A DNA stretch of 64,000 nucleotides from Tumebacillus flagellatus (lineage in GTDB: Bacteria > Bacillota > Bacilli > Tumebacillales > Tumebacillaceae). Where the stretch lies: positions 103,289-167,288 of the forward strand of contig NZ_JMIR01000005.1 in assembly GCF_000714935.1 (NCBI RefSeq). Reading direction: 5' to 3'. The translations under genes were made by a program, and so were the position numbers. Position 1 is the stretch's first letter, and every line of letters starts with the position of its first letter. The notes below the pieces were generated by a model, which ran no database searches, had not been told where the DNA came from, and saw nothing but the letters and a program-made list of their open reading frames with translations. Below, one piece after another: positions 26,635-35,408 of the stretch.

Positions 26635-27015
26635 ATGTTCCGAACGATGATGAAATCCAAAATCCACCGTGCGACCGTCACGGAAGCGAATCTGAACTAC
26701 GTTGGCTCGATCACCATCGACCAAGACATCCTCGACGCGACCGACATCTGGCCGGATGAGAAAGTGCAGATCGTCAACAACAACAACGGCGCACGTCTGG
26801 AAACGTACGTGATCTCCGGCAAGCGCGGCTCCGGCGTGATCTGCCTGAACGGGGCAGCTGCGCGCCTCGTGCAACCGGGCGATACGGTGATCATCATTTC
26901 CTATGCCATGATGGAGAACGAAGAAGCGCGCGCGCACAAACCGATCGTCGCGCTGATGGACCAAGACAACAAAATCGTCGAACTGATTACCGAGAAGGAA
27001 GCTACGATCGTGTAA
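26635..27015 (+). CDS. panD: Aspartate 1-decarboxylase precursor PanD
   Basis: The 126-residue proenzyme makes beta-alanine from aspartate. It cleaves itself between Gly24 and Ser25 ([11 protein letters not shown]) to form the pyruvoyl group; Tyr and Arg of the active site lie in [15 protein letters not shown] 26635 follows AAGGGGA; a longer frame from 26092 is only the shadow of panC. It ends the panBCD unit with a strong terminator. Confidence 0.96.
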   Translation: MFRTMMKSKIHRATVTEANLNYVGSITIDQDILDATDIWPDEKVQIVNNNNGARLETYVISGKRGSGVICLNGAAARLVQPGDTVIIISYAMMENEEARAHKPIVALMDQDNKIVELITEKEATIV

Positions 27016-27022
27016 TCTCTGT

Positions 27023-27061
27023 CAACACCCCCAAGGGCCTCTTGGGGGTGTTGCGTTTTTT
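27023..27061 (+). terminator. Terminator of panBCD
   Basis: CAACACCCCCAAG pairs perfectly with CTTGGGGGTGTTG around a 5-nt loop, followed by CGTTTTTT. Confidence 0.88.
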
Positions 27062-27109
27062 ACTGCGCAATCGTCACCAACCATTCCAACCCAAACGGAG
27101 GCAGGTAAG

Positions 27110-27337
27110 ATGAGAATCGGCATGAAACTGATGGAAGTTCTGGAAAGCATCCAAAAACCGTTTGACCCCAAGTCGAGCGACCCGTGGCCGGCGGCGTCGT
27201 TTGAAGACACCCGTGTGCAAAAACTGCGCGTGGAAGGCTTGGTGGACACGTACTACTTCTCCGGAAGCAGCGCGTATGAAGCGATTGAGATCACCGACAA
27301 AGGCATAGCGGAGTACGAGCGCAGGCACCACGAGTAG
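27110..27337 (+). CDS. Small hypothetical protein, 75 residues, winged-helix-like tail
   Basis: The product starts MRIGMKLMEVLESIQ and ends ITDKGIAEYERRHHE. The end resembles the wing and last helix of PadR/MarR-type winged helices (ITDKGxxEYE), and DTYYFSGSSAYEAIEI could be the beta wing, but it is too short for certainty. GGAGG lies about 9 nt before the ATG. Another ATG at 27122 is possible. It lies between panD and a TPR gene, and its role is unknown. Confidence 0.55.
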   Translation: MRIGMKLMEVLESIQKPFDPKSSDPWPAASFEDTRVQKLRVEGLVDTYYFSGSSAYEAIEITDKGIAEYERRHHE

Positions 27338-27424
27338 AAACATCGAGCAAGCATGGATAAACCCTCTCGTTTTGCCGCAGACTACCTCTTACATGAGGTT
27401 ACTTCGGACGGGGGGGTTTTTGGG

Positions 27425-28990
27425 ATGTTCGAAAAGCCGTTTGCACTGCTCAACCGCGCCGTCGACCGCATTGAACTGCAACTCCAAGCGGCCGACAGCG
27501 AACAACGGCGCATCTTAGGAGAAGAACTGGTCGCGTTGCGCAACGCGTGCGACAAATATGTGGAGCAATGGTTGTCGTTTGAAGAGCGTCTCGCCGAACT
27601 GTCGGAGGAGTTCAACCTCGAACTCGACGGCACGTTGCCAAGTCCCGAACTGAACGCCCTGCAGGAAAAACTCGCCGCCCTGCAACAAGGCGACACGCCG
27701 TTTGCGATGATCAAGGGTGAACAGGGGGACGCGGACGAACGGGAAGCAGAGGAGCAAGCGGGGGAGCCTGCTCACGGGAAAACCGGCAACCCGCCCGGCA
27801 AGAAATCAGGCAGCACGCTGGTCTACCAGATCGGCGACGGGCAAACTCTGCGCCCGCGCGACGAGCAGATGGTGCTCTCGTTCCGGCGCGGCGTCGGGTA
27901 TTTCGATTTGCTGATGTTCCCGGAAGCGATGGAGGAGTTCCAACGCGTGCTGGAGATCGACGGGAACTTCCTCGTCGCGAGGCTCTATCTCGCGTTCGGT
28001 TGTTTGGCGCAAGGCGAGTACGAACGCGCCTCCCGCCATCTCAACGAGATCACGGGACGCGAGGAAGACGAATTCCTGCAAGCGACGATCCACAGCACCT
28101 ACGGGCACATCTTCGTCGCGCAAGAGGAGTACGAATCGGCGTTGGTCGAGTTTGAGACGGCGGCGAAACTGGCGCCCGACTTCCGCGACATCGAGTTCAA
28201 CATCGCCTGCTGCCACTTCAACCGCGGCCGGTTGCGCGAGGCGTTGACGCACTTCCAGCGCGCGTTGATCCGCGACCCGGAGGATTGGGAAGCGCACCGC
28301 CTGTGCGGGCTGATCTGGGAGCAACTGGGCAACCGCGACCGGGCGTACCGCCACATGGCGCGCGCGTATGACTTGAACGGGGCGTACGAGCAGGTGATTC
28401 TCGACTTCGCGCTGCTCTCCGAACAGCAAGGCCACGTCGACCAAGCCCGCGCTCTGTACAAAAAAGCGCTGCGCTACCACCCGAGTTCCACCGCCGCGTT
28501 CGGAGGTCTCGGATGGATTCGATTGCGCGAAGGCGACGTGGCGACGGCGATCTCGCTGTTTAAAAAGCAGCTCTCCTGCTCGCCGACCGACCGCGCCGGG
28601 CTGTTCAACCTCGGCTGGGCTTCCTATCAGGCACGCGATTACGACCGTGCGGAACGCTGCTTCGCGCTGCTTCTGCGCACCGACTCCCGCGACGCGTTTG
28701 CCATCGCCGGGCTCGCCCGCGTGTGGAGCGCCACGCAGAAACGGGGCGAAGCGAAGGAACAGCTGCTCCGCCTCGTCGCGATGGAAACTTCCGCGGAAAA
28801 AAAACTCGGCCTCTACCACCTGGGCCGGCTGGCGATGGAGGAAGAGTCGTACACGCAAGCGCTCCGTTACTTCAACGCCGCTCTGGTGTACGACCGCGAC
28901 TGCGTGGAATCGCTGTTCTACAAAGGGATCGCCCACTACGCGCTCGGCGAGTTGGAGCGGGCGCAGCAGTGCTTTGAAAAGTGCAAGTAG
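27425..28990 (+). CDS. Tetratricopeptide repeat (TPR) protein
   Basis: The 521-residue protein starts with a coiled, charged region (RIELQLQAADSEQRRILGEELVAL), a Lys/Glu/Gly-rich linker, and then about ten TPR units from residue 165 on (for example YFDLLMFPEAMEEFQRVLEID, then ATIHSTYGHIFVAQEEYESA). TPRs mediate protein contacts; no enzyme domain is seen. ATG 27425 is chosen because a G-run lies 8 nt upstream; an in-frame ATG at 27353 has no clear site. B. subtilis has no such gene between panD and dinG. Confidence 0.82.
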   Translation: MFEKPFALLNRAVDRIELQLQAADSEQRRILGEELVALRNACDKYVEQWLSFEERLAELSEEFNLELDGTLPSPELNALQEKLAALQQGDTPFAMIKGEQGDADEREAEEQAGEPAHGKTGNPPGKKSGSTLVYQIGDGQTLRPRDEQMVLSFRRGVGYFDLLMFPEAMEEFQRVLEIDGNFLVARLYLAFGCLAQGEYERASRHLNEITGREEDEFLQATIHSTYGHIFVAQEEYESALVEFETAAKLAPDFRDIEFNIACCHFNRGRLREALTHFQRALIRDPEDWEAHRLCGLIWEQLGNRDRAYRHMARAYDLNGAYEQVILDFALLSEQQGHVDQARALYKKALRYHPSSTAAFGGLGWIRLREGDVATAISLFKKQLSCSPTDRAGLFNLGWASYQARDYDRAERCFALLLRTDSRDAFAIAGLARVWSATQKRGEAKEQLLRLVAMETSAEKKLGLYHLGRLAMEEESYTQALRYFNAALVYDRDCVESLFYKGIAHYALGELERAQQCFEKCK

Positions 28991-29001
28991 AGATGCGGAG
29001 G

Positions 29002-29036
29002 ACCAGCCCGGGGCAGAACGGGGCTGGTTTTTTTTT
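29002..29036 (+). terminator. Terminator after the TPR gene
   Basis: ACCAGCCC pairs with GGGGCTGGT, followed by a run of nine T. Confidence 0.82.
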
Positions 29037-29108
29037 CGATGCCCGAAACCAAATTCAGGAAGTCTGCGTCATACGGGATAGAACACAGTGCCAAGGGAGG
29101 AATTCAGA

Positions 29109-30359
29109 ATGAAACGTTCGTCTTGGAAAAAAACAACCGCGGTGTTGACCGCAGGACTCCTGCTCGCCGGCGCGCCGCTTGCGGCCACCGCTTTGGTTCC
29201 GACTGCGGCGCATGCGGGAAATCCGATCTACTCCACGTTGCAAGGCCATTACAGCGAGGGCGCGGTGAAACGGCTGGCGAGCTACGGCGTGTTGACGTCC
29301 AATGAATGGCAAGCGTTCAACCCCGACGAGCCGGTCACGCGCGCCGACTTCGATCGTTGGGTTCAAAGCGCGCTGCATGCGAAGCCGACGCACTTGACCG
29401 GGGGCAACAACATCCCGCGCTGGGAAGCGGCGGAAATTCTTGAGAAGATCCGCTCCAACGCCACGGGCGACAACGGGGCCGCCAACGCTGACATGTTCGT
29501 CGACCATGAGCAAATTCCGCCGGAAGCCCGTGCTGCCGTCGGCCGTCTCTATAAGCAAGGCATCGTGGTCGGGGAGGGGTATGGACTTTTTTGCCCGAAC
29601 TGGAAGTTGACGCGCGGCGAAGCGGCGGTGATGCTCAACGCGCTGTTGCCCGCAAGTCAAGGGCTGCAGATCGGGGCCGATGACAACGTCGTTCTGCGCA
29701 AAGACAACGTCGATCTGAACAACGACGGCAAAGCGCAAGAAACCCTCGCCGTCGTCGCGAACAAAAACGAAAGCAAACCGGGCTACCTGGGCCTGTTTGA
29801 CCGAAACGGCCGTTTGCAAACCCGCTTCAACCTCGACCCGGAAGTGACCCGCGATCCGGTGCAACTCTTGGTCAACGACGTGACCGGCGACGGCAAAAAC
29901 GACCTGATCCTCGAATCCGACCTGCACGGCAACGGCGGGATGGGGGCGCACGACCTGCGCGTGTTCGTTCAGGGCGCAAACGGCACGTTCTCGTCGGCGA
30001 AAGTGCAACAGCCGGACTGGGCGGCGAAATTCAACTCGATCACGCTCGACACCAACACGTTGACGTGGAACATCAAGTCCACCGCCGACAACCGCTCGTG
30101 GACCGTGCAACTGGTCGGCCCGCAATGGAACGGTTTCGATCCGTCGTTCCTGCAGAAGCCGTACCAAATGAACGTTGACAATCCGTACAGCGTGTCGGTT
30201 GTCAACGGAAAACTGACCACCCGCCACTGGGCATGGGTCGGCCATCACATCATGGGCGTGTTTGACCTCGTCCCGAGCTACAAGTATGTCAACGGGGCTT
30301 TCGTTGTGGATTCGTATCAGACGGAACAGGTTCCGGGCACGAAGCTTACGCAAAAATAA
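29109..30359 (+). CDS. Secreted protein with SLH-like repeats and a calcium-binding-type C-terminal domain
   Basis: The 416-residue protein has a signal peptide ending AAHA near residue 36. Two or three SLH-like units follow (HYSEGAVKRLASYGVL with PDEPVTRADFDRWV; EARAAVGRLYKQGIVVGEGYGL with LTRGEAAVMLNALL), which usually bind pyruvylated cell-wall polymers. The C-terminal half has FG-GAP/dockerin-like Asp/Asn loops (DLNNDGKAQETLAVV, DVTGDGKNDLILESD). It is likely an envelope-attached protein of unknown job. AGGGAGG lies before ATG 29109. The next gene has the same SLH style, suggesting a shared surface function. Confidence 0.78.
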   Translation: MKRSSWKKTTAVLTAGLLLAGAPLAATALVPTAAHAGNPIYSTLQGHYSEGAVKRLASYGVLTSNEWQAFNPDEPVTRADFDRWVQSALHAKPTHLTGGNNIPRWEAAEILEKIRSNATGDNGAANADMFVDHEQIPPEARAAVGRLYKQGIVVGEGYGLFCPNWKLTRGEAAVMLNALLPASQGLQIGADDNVVLRKDNVDLNNDGKAQETLAVVANKNESKPGYLGLFDRNGRLQTRFNLDPEVTRDPVQLLVNDVTGDGKNDLILESDLHGNGGMGAHDLRVFVQGANGTFSSAKVQQPDWAAKFNSITLDTNTLTWNIKSTADNRSWTVQLVGPQWNGFDPSFLQKPYQMNVDNPYSVSVVNGKLTTRHWAWVGHHIMGVFDLVPSYKYVNGAFVVDSYQTEQVPGTKLTQK

Positions 30360-30459
30360 TTTATTTTGGCGGGAGATGAAACTTTTCCCTTGCCGTTACC
30401 GTCGTATCGTGTAGATTGAAAAAAACTAACGGTATAAAAACAAGGGAGGACTTTTTCAG

Positions 30460-31392
30460 ATGATGAAAAAAACGATCACCGCTCTGATGGCGACCGCTCT
30501 GGTCATGACTTCCGCTTCCGTCGCGTTTGCAGCGGATGACAATGGCAAAATTATCGCACCGAAGCCGACGCAACATCTCCAGGGCAAATCGGAAAAACTG
30601 CACGGGAACGCCACGCAGTTCTCCGATGTGGGCAGCCACTTCTCCGCCGACGCGGTGCAACGCCTGTCGAGCTATCATATGATTGGCAACGGGAAAATCG
30701 GCGGCTCGTCCAACGCGTTTGAACCGAACTCCAAAGCGGTGCGCGTGGAGCTGAAGACGTGGATCAAAAACGCGCTCGGCAAGGAAGTCGCGGACGACTC
30801 CACCAACGGAGACGTCTCCCGCGCCGAAGTCGCTTCTTGGATCGCTTCTGCGCTTCCGGCGATGAACACCGGCATCAACGGCGCGAACCTCACCGCTCCG
30901 TACACCGATCTCCAAGGCGTCACCGACACCCAGCGCGACGCGTTGAACCAGCTCTACAAACTGGGGATCATGGTCGGCGACGGGGCTGGACACGTCAACC
31001 CGCACGGCATTTTAACCCGCGGCGAAGCAGCGGTTCTGCTCGATGGAGCGGTCAAACGTTCGCTCACCGCGGCGACGAAAGTGGGATTTGAGCAAGTCTC
31101 CGGCGAGCTGCCGCAAACCGTGCAGACCGTCGCGAACGAAAACCGCACGGAGCCCGGCGTCTACAGCGTTGTGGACAACGGCCAGCGCTACTTGGTCGTC
31201 TGCGGCGGAGAAGCGCCGACCGGCGGCTACTCGGTAACGGTTGACGGCATCTCGGCAACGGCAGCAGGTCTGTTCGTCAACGCCAACCTGCAACATCCGG
31301 ACCCGGGCATGATGGTTCCGCAGATGGTGACGTATCCGACCGCCGTACTCAAAGTGAAATCCGACGCAGAATTTACCTATCTCGCACAGTAA
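30460..31392 (+). CDS. Secreted SLH-repeat protein with a PrcB-type C-terminal domain
   Basis: The 310-residue protein has a signal peptide (MMKKTITALMATALVMTSAS, cleaved after AFA). SLH-like units follow (HFSADAVQRLSSYHMI; QRDALNQLYKLGIMVGDGAG with LTRGEAAVLLDGAV). The C-terminus (RYLVVCGGEAPTGGYSVTVDGI, then VNANLQHPDPGMMVPQMVTYPTAVLKV) matches the PrcB C-terminal domain family, known from a protease-complex subunit. CAAGGGAGGA precedes ATG 30460. A papain-like secreted protease is the next gene, so a regulatory or partner role is possible. Confidence 0.8.
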   Translation: MMKKTITALMATALVMTSASVAFAADDNGKIIAPKPTQHLQGKSEKLHGNATQFSDVGSHFSADAVQRLSSYHMIGNGKIGGSSNAFEPNSKAVRVELKTWIKNALGKEVADDSTNGDVSRAEVASWIASALPAMNTGINGANLTAPYTDLQGVTDTQRDALNQLYKLGIMVGDGAGHVNPHGILTRGEAAVLLDGAVKRSLTAATKVGFEQVSGELPQTVQTVANENRTEPGVYSVVDNGQRYLVVCGGEAPTGGYSVTVDGISATAAGLFVNANLQHPDPGMMVPQMVTYPTAVLKVKSDAEFTYLAQ

Positions 31393-31421
31393 GGGTCGGC
31401 CGGCAACCGGCTGAAGAGGGA

Positions 31422-31459
31422 AGAGAGGCAACCTGGGACACGGTTGCCTCTCTTTTTTT
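31422..31459 (+). terminator. Terminator after the SLH/PrcB gene
   Basis: GAGAGGCAACC pairs perfectly with GGTTGCCTCTC around an 8-nt loop, then seven T. Confidence 0.88.
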
Positions 31460-31481
31460 AGTGGTTTTTTCGGTTTTTTAA

Positions 31482-31510
31482 ACAGAAATTTTTTCTAAAA
31501 ATTTTTCTGT
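31482..31510. promoter_or_regulatory. Near-palindromic AT-rich element upstream of the protease promoter
   Basis: A 29-bp near-palindrome with arms ACAGAAA and TTTCTGT and A/T core lies 21 bp before the -35 box of the protease gene. It may be an operator or an AT-rich UP-type element. Confidence 0.35.
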
Positions 31511-31530
31511 AATTAATCCTCAACACCCCC

Positions 31531-31559
31531 TTTACAGTCCGTTTTTAATGTGATAATCT
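31531..31559 (+). promoter_or_regulatory. Promoter of the papain-like protease gene
   Basis: TTTACA at 31531-31536, a 17-nt spacer and TAATCT at 31554-31559 preceded by TG (extended -10). Confidence 0.55.
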
Positions 31560-31643
31560 CTTTTCAGAGGGAAGAGTCAAACAATTCCCACTCTTCGGTA
31601 CAAAACAAAAGGTATCGTCGTACTCAGAAAGGGGACCATCCAC

Positions 31644-32555
31644 ATGAAAAAACAAGCATTGGTTGCAATGGCTGCTATCCCGGCACTGCTCTTCGCAGTA
31701 TCCGCACACGCGGCTGACGCTCAACAATCCAGCCAAACCTCCCAAGCGGTTCTTCATCCGCTCGGCCTGAAATTCACCCCGCTTGGCGCAAACGTTCCGA
31801 AAATGAACGCTACGGAAGCGTCTCTCGCTTCGAAGCCGGTAACGGCTACTCCGGCATCCTTCGTCCTCACCAACATCCCGCCGGTTGGCGACCAAGGGCA
31901 ACAAGGTTCCTGCGTTGCATGGTCCACCGCGTACTACCAAAAATCCTTCGGCCACGGCCTGACCACCTCCTACTCGTCTTCCAACGAGTACTCGCCGTCC
32001 TTCGTATACAACCAACTCAACGGCGGTGTAGACGGCGGTCTGTATCCGGTCGACGCATACAACCTGCTCGTTTCCAAAGGCGACACCACGCTGTCGAAAA
32101 TGGCGTACAACCAGTACGACTACACCACCCAGCCGAACTCCACGCAGCTGGCTGACGCAGCTCTGCACAAAAACCTCGGCTCCACCAACATCTTCCAAGG
32201 CGCTGGCAAAGGCAACGCAACCGCTCAACAAGCGGTGAAAAACGCACTCGTCGGCACCTCCGGCGACCAACGTCTGGTTGGGATCGCGATCCCGGTTTAC
32301 CCGGAATGGGACAACGCTCAAGCGAATGACACCTACGTTGTCGACGCTCACAAGAGCGGCGAGAAATCCCGTGGCGGCCACATGGTTACCATCGTAGGCT
32401 ACGACGACAACAAAGTGTACAACGGCTACACCGGCGCGTTCAAGGTTGTCAACCAATGGGGCACCTCCTGGGGCAACAAAGGTTACACCTGGATCTCCTA
32501 CGACATGTTCTCCAAAGAAGTTCAAGAAGCTTGGTACATGAACACCAACAACTAA
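31644..32555 (+). CDS. Secreted papain-like (C1A) cysteine peptidase
   Basis: The 303-residue protein starts with a signal peptide cleaved after AHA near residue 23. The catalytic domain from about residue 75 shows the oxyanion Gln and nucleophile Cys in VGDQGQQGSCVAWSTAYY, the catalytic His in GGHMVTIVGYDD and Asn in VVNQWGTSWGNKGY, the complete papain set. The 50-residue stretch before it is a short propeptide-like segment. It is exported and probably degrades proteins outside the cell. AAAGGGG precedes the ATG, and a terminator follows. Confidence 0.92.
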   Translation: MKKQALVAMAAIPALLFAVSAHAADAQQSSQTSQAVLHPLGLKFTPLGANVPKMNATEASLASKPVTATPASFVLTNIPPVGDQGQQGSCVAWSTAYYQKSFGHGLTTSYSSSNEYSPSFVYNQLNGGVDGGLYPVDAYNLLVSKGDTTLSKMAYNQYDYTTQPNSTQLADAALHKNLGSTNIFQGAGKGNATAQQAVKNALVGTSGDQRLVGIAIPVYPEWDNAQANDTYVVDAHKSGEKSRGGHMVTIVGYDDNKVYNGYTGAFKVVNQWGTSWGNKGYTWISYDMFSKEVQEAWYMNTNN

Positions 32556-32570
32556 TCTTCAGTCTGCATG

Positions 32571-32608
32571 AAAAAGAGTGCTTGCCTTCGCGGCAGCACT
32601 CTTTTTTT
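32571..32608 (+). terminator. Terminator after the protease gene
   Basis: AGAGTGCT/AGCACTCT stem with an inner GCC/GGC stem closed by a TTCG loop, then seven T. Confidence 0.85.
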
Positions 32609-32660
32609 GCGTATACTACCCGTGAGATAAACAGCGCCAACGCGCAAGGGGGGGTTGTTG

Positions 32661-32849
32661 ATGGAGCAAGAACGCGAAGCAGTGGTTTATCTGCATACCG
32701 CGTCCGGCATTGAGCAGCGAATCGCTTCGGTTCCGCTTTGCCAAGTGCCGCAGCCGGGGGATAAGATGAAAATCGAAGAGATTTGGCACACGGTCGCTTC
32801 TGTGGAAGGAGCAGACGGCGCAGGCGTTTGCAACGTGCACGTGAAGTAA
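32661..32849 (+). CDS. Small hypothetical protein, 62 residues
   Basis: The product is MEQEREAVVYLHTASGIEQ followed by a beta-rich body (VPQPGDKMKIEEIWHTVASVEG) and ends CNVHVK. It is not recognised; its size and pattern suggest a single small beta-barrel domain. AAGGGGGGG ends 6 nt before ATG 32661, a TATACT box lies at 32612-32617, and a terminator follows, so it seems to be a true stand-alone gene. Confidence 0.55.
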   Translation: MEQEREAVVYLHTASGIEQRIASVPLCQVPQPGDKMKIEEIWHTVASVEGADGAGVCNVHVK

Positions 32850-32861
32850 GATCGAAATGAC

Positions 32862-32901
32862 CAAGACCCCTGGCCACATCGGATGTGGAGCAGGGGTCTT
32901 T
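32862..32901 (+). terminator. Terminator after the small gene at 32661
   Basis: AAGACCCCTG pairs with CAGGGGTCTT around an inner CCACAT/ATGTGG stem. Confidence 0.78.
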
Positions 32902-33037
32902 GTGTGGAGGATGAATTCGGAAACGGTTCCGCAACGATGAGAATCCACATGGTCGTTTGACACTTCCAAACTTTGGAATTCTTTTCATCTTCAAAAGATA
33001 CAGAGTGATTGGGCGGTTTTTTCCTATGATTAGAAAG

Positions 33038-33325
33038 TTATCGACGGTCGCTTTCCAGCCATTGCGGGTCGAGATCGAACTTGCCTTTGCCTTTGAGTTC
33101 GTCGTACTTGTTCAACTTGCCTTCGAGGGAATCGCTCTCGATCATCGCGATCAGTTCGTTGGAGAGGCCGGTGGCTTTTTTGGACTCCATCTCGATTTTC
33201 TTGCGGCAATCGTGGCAGGTGTGCCGGGCTTGCATATTGCGTTTGACCATCTGGTATTCGGGGCTTCCTTCGAACACTTCAAAGTTTTGTTTGCAGAAAT
33301 AACAAGGTACGGTGTATGAGATCAT
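33038..33325 (-). CDS. Small zinc-ribbon protein (YlaI/DUF2197-like)
   Basis: The 95-residue protein has two CxxC knuckles, YFCKQNF preceded by Cys (CYFC near residue 8-11) and CHDC near 35-38, spaced as in the YlaI/DUF2197 zinc-ribbon family of Bacillales. The C-terminal half is helical and charged. The start at 33325 follows AAGGAGGGAGC; the longer frame from 33427 passes through that site and is not used. The role is unknown; zinc binding is inferred from the Cys pairs. Confidence 0.65.
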   Translation of the reverse strand: MISYTVPCYFCKQNFEVFEGSPEYQMVKRNMQARHTCHDCRKKIEMESKKATGLSNELIAMIESDSLEGKLNKYDELKGKGKFDLDPQWLESDRR

Positions 33326-33407
33326 GTGGAGCTCCCTCCTTGCTTTCAGTATAAGCTGAAAGGGGAAAATTGGAAGTCCGTTGTCGATATGTTCAGAATT
33401 TAGACGA

Positions 33408-33441
33408 AATAAAACGTCCACCTGCATCGGGTGGACGTACT
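33408..33441. terminator. Hairpin terminator downstream of the MFS gene at 33444
   Basis: ACGTCCACC pairs with GGTGGACGT, with A/T runs on both sides. On the minus strand it follows the MFS stop directly. Confidence 0.75.
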
Positions 33442-33443
33442 TT

Positions 33444-34670
33444 TTATCCGTGCAGATGAGACGGAAGCGGTTGTTGGCGGGCCGAGCGGCGCTCGATGCG
33501 TTCGCCGGTTCGGTACGAGACGGTGCTGACGAGGAACAGCGCGCCGATGATGAGGAACAGCGGCAGGATGCCGATCAGCCCGAGCATCGACAGCCCGAAC
33601 GACGGGCCGACAAACCGCCCGATGTCGCGAAACGATTGGGCACCGTAGTACGTCCCGCGCAATCCGTCCGGCGCGATGCGGTCGATCAAAATCGAGTTGG
33701 CGGGGAAGCAGAGCACTTCGCCGCACGTGAACACGACCATCGCCAGCATCATCGTCACCGGGCCGACCGCCAACGCAAAGCCAAGTCCGCCGAGGGCGTA
33801 GAGGATATTGCCGAGCGCGACGAGGGCGAGCGGAGAGCGTGTTTCCCCCCATTTGGAGACGAGAAACTGCAAGACCACGCAAATGACCGCGTTGACCGTC
33901 ATCAGCCAAGCGTACAAATTCACGCCGTCCTCAAAGTGGTGCGCGGTGTAGTCGGAGAGGGTGGACATCTGCGAATACCCGAATTGCATCAGCGTGCCGC
34001 CGATCAAGTAGCACAGCATCGCGCGGTCGTGCACCAACACGCGGATGGCGGAGCGAAACGTGACGTTCTCCCGATGGCTGGCTTGGGAGCTTTCCAACTC
34101 GTTGATGCCGAAGTGGTTGACGAGCAGGTGGAGGACGACGGCGTAGATCAAGTTGAAAATCCCCGTGACGAGAAACGGAGTCGAACCTGCGACCAGCCCG
34201 AGCATCGCCCCGATCATCGGGCCGACCGCAAAGCCGGTATTGGCGGCCATGTAGCGGATGGAAAACACGCGGTACCGCTGTTCCTGCGGGGTCAAGTCGC
34301 CCATGAGCGCTTGCGAGACCGGTTCAAAAAACGAACGCGACGCGCCGTTGACGAAACTGAGCAGCATGAACAGCCAGGCGCTGTGGGCGAACACGAAGCC
34401 GAACGAGACGGCGGACGCGATGTAGAGCGACGCGAGCATGACCCGCTTGCGGCCGAAGCGGTCGGACATCGTGCCGCCGACAAAACCGGCGACGGTGCTC
34501 GCCAGGGAACTCAGCCCGATGGTGAAGCCGATCGTCGCGGGGGACATCTCGGTGCGCAGTGACAGGTAGATCGCCAAAAACGGAATGCTCATCGAAGTCG
34601 CCATCCGCGACATCATCACGCCGATGAACAGCGTGTTGACAATCGGGTGAAACTTAAAAATCGAACGCAA
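33444..34670 (-). CDS. MFS transporter (multidrug-type)
   Basis: The 408-residue protein has about 12 membrane segments and the MFS signature GGTMSDRFGRKRVM between helices 2 and 3, plus NGASRSFFEPVSQALMGDL typical of drug:proton antiporters. The start is a TTG at 34670 (MRSIFKFHPIV) with GGAGG 9 nt upstream; the ATG at 34712 lacks a site and would contain this one. Substrate unknown. No regulator gene is adjacent. Confidence 0.82.
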   Translation of the reverse strand: MRSIFKFHPIVNTLFIGVMMSRMATSMSIPFLAIYLSLRTEMSPATIGFTIGLSSLASTVAGFVGGTMSDRFGRKRVMLASLYIASAVSFGFVFAHSAWLFMLLSFVNGASRSFFEPVSQALMGDLTPQEQRYRVFSIRYMAANTGFAVGPMIGAMLGLVAGSTPFLVTGIFNLIYAVVLHLLVNHFGINELESSQASHRENVTFRSAIRVLVHDRAMLCYLIGGTLMQFGYSQMSTLSDYTAHHFEDGVNLYAWLMTVNAVICVVLQFLVSKWGETRSPLALVALGNILYALGGLGFALAVGPVTMMLAMVVFTCGEVLCFPANSILIDRIAPDGLRGTYYGAQSFRDIGRFVGPSFGLSMLGLIGILPLFLIIGALFLVSTVSYRTGERIERRSARQQPLPSHLHG

Positions 34671-34855
34671 CGCCAACACCTCCAGACATGAAAGACGGAA
34701 CTTGAATAGCAAAAAGCCAGCTCATACGCTCTACAGAGGTACAAACCGGCCCTTCATGTATCACGAAATTTTCTGGTTACTGAGTATCATAGCGGGGCTT
34801 ACAGGGATTGTCAATGATCATGTATGGGTCTGGGGGTTTTTGATAGACTACGAGT

Positions 34856-35362
34856 ATGCAAACGTACATCACATCTCATACCGCTTCGTACTGGATCGAA
34901 AAACTCGGTCTCGAAGCGCATCCTGAAGGCGGATTCTTCAAACGAACGTATGAATCAGCAGGTGAAGTCGAAACCAAGGAGGGTACGCGTCCGCTGTCGA
35001 CGAGCATCACCTTTCTGTTGCGCTCGCAAGACGTGTCGCACTTTCACCGTCTGCAGTCGGATGAAATTTGGTATTATCACGGCGGAAGTTCCCTGACTGT
35101 CCATGTGATTCATCCGGATGGAGCTTACGAAGCCATCCAACTCGGCCCTGATCCGGAACAGGGCGAGGTCTTGCAAGCGATCGTCCCCGCGCAGAGCATC
35201 TTCGGCTCGACGGTCAACGAGCCGAACACGTACGCGCTGGTCGGGTGCATGGTATCGCCCGGGTTTGATTACGCGGACTTCGAACTGTTCAAGCGCGAGG
35301 AACTGCTGGCGTTGTATCCGCAGCATGAGGAGATCATTCGCAGGCTGACGCTTTCTTCTTGA
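34856..35362 (+). CDS. Cupin-fold protein, DUF985 family
   Basis: The 168-residue protein shows the DUF985 pattern: IEKLGLEAHPEGGFFKRTYES at the N-terminus, STSITFLLRSQDVSHFHRLQSDEIWYYHGGS in the cupin core, and a C-terminal LVGCMVSPGFDYADFELF. Members (yeast YML079w) are jelly-roll proteins with an unassigned small-molecule site. No Shine-Dalgarno is seen: TAGACT lies only about 5 nt before the ATG, so the mRNA may be nearly leaderless. A terminator shared with the converging gene follows. Confidence 0.85.
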   Translation: MQTYITSHTASYWIEKLGLEAHPEGGFFKRTYESAGEVETKEGTRPLSTSITFLLRSQDVSHFHRLQSDEIWYYHGGSSLTVHVIHPDGAYEAIQLGPDPEQGEVLQAIVPAQSIFGSTVNEPNTYALVGCMVSPGFDYADFELFKREELLALYPQHEEIIRRLTLSS

Positions 35363-35365
35363 TTG

Positions 35366-35406
35366 AAAAAACCAGAGCTCTGGACTCTTCCGGGCTCTGG
35401 TTTTTT
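35366..35406. terminator. Bidirectional terminator between the cupin and Mpo1-like genes
   Basis: AAAAAACCAGAGC pairs with GCTCTGGTTTTTT around a 15-nt loop. Confidence 0.85.
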
Positions 35407-35408
35407 GT

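Noticed and set aside
33381..34562. 393-codon plus-strand frame rich in charged residues
   Set aside because: Shadow of the MFS transporter; composition (Arg, Asp, Glu, Gln, His) is typical of antisense frames to membrane protein genes.
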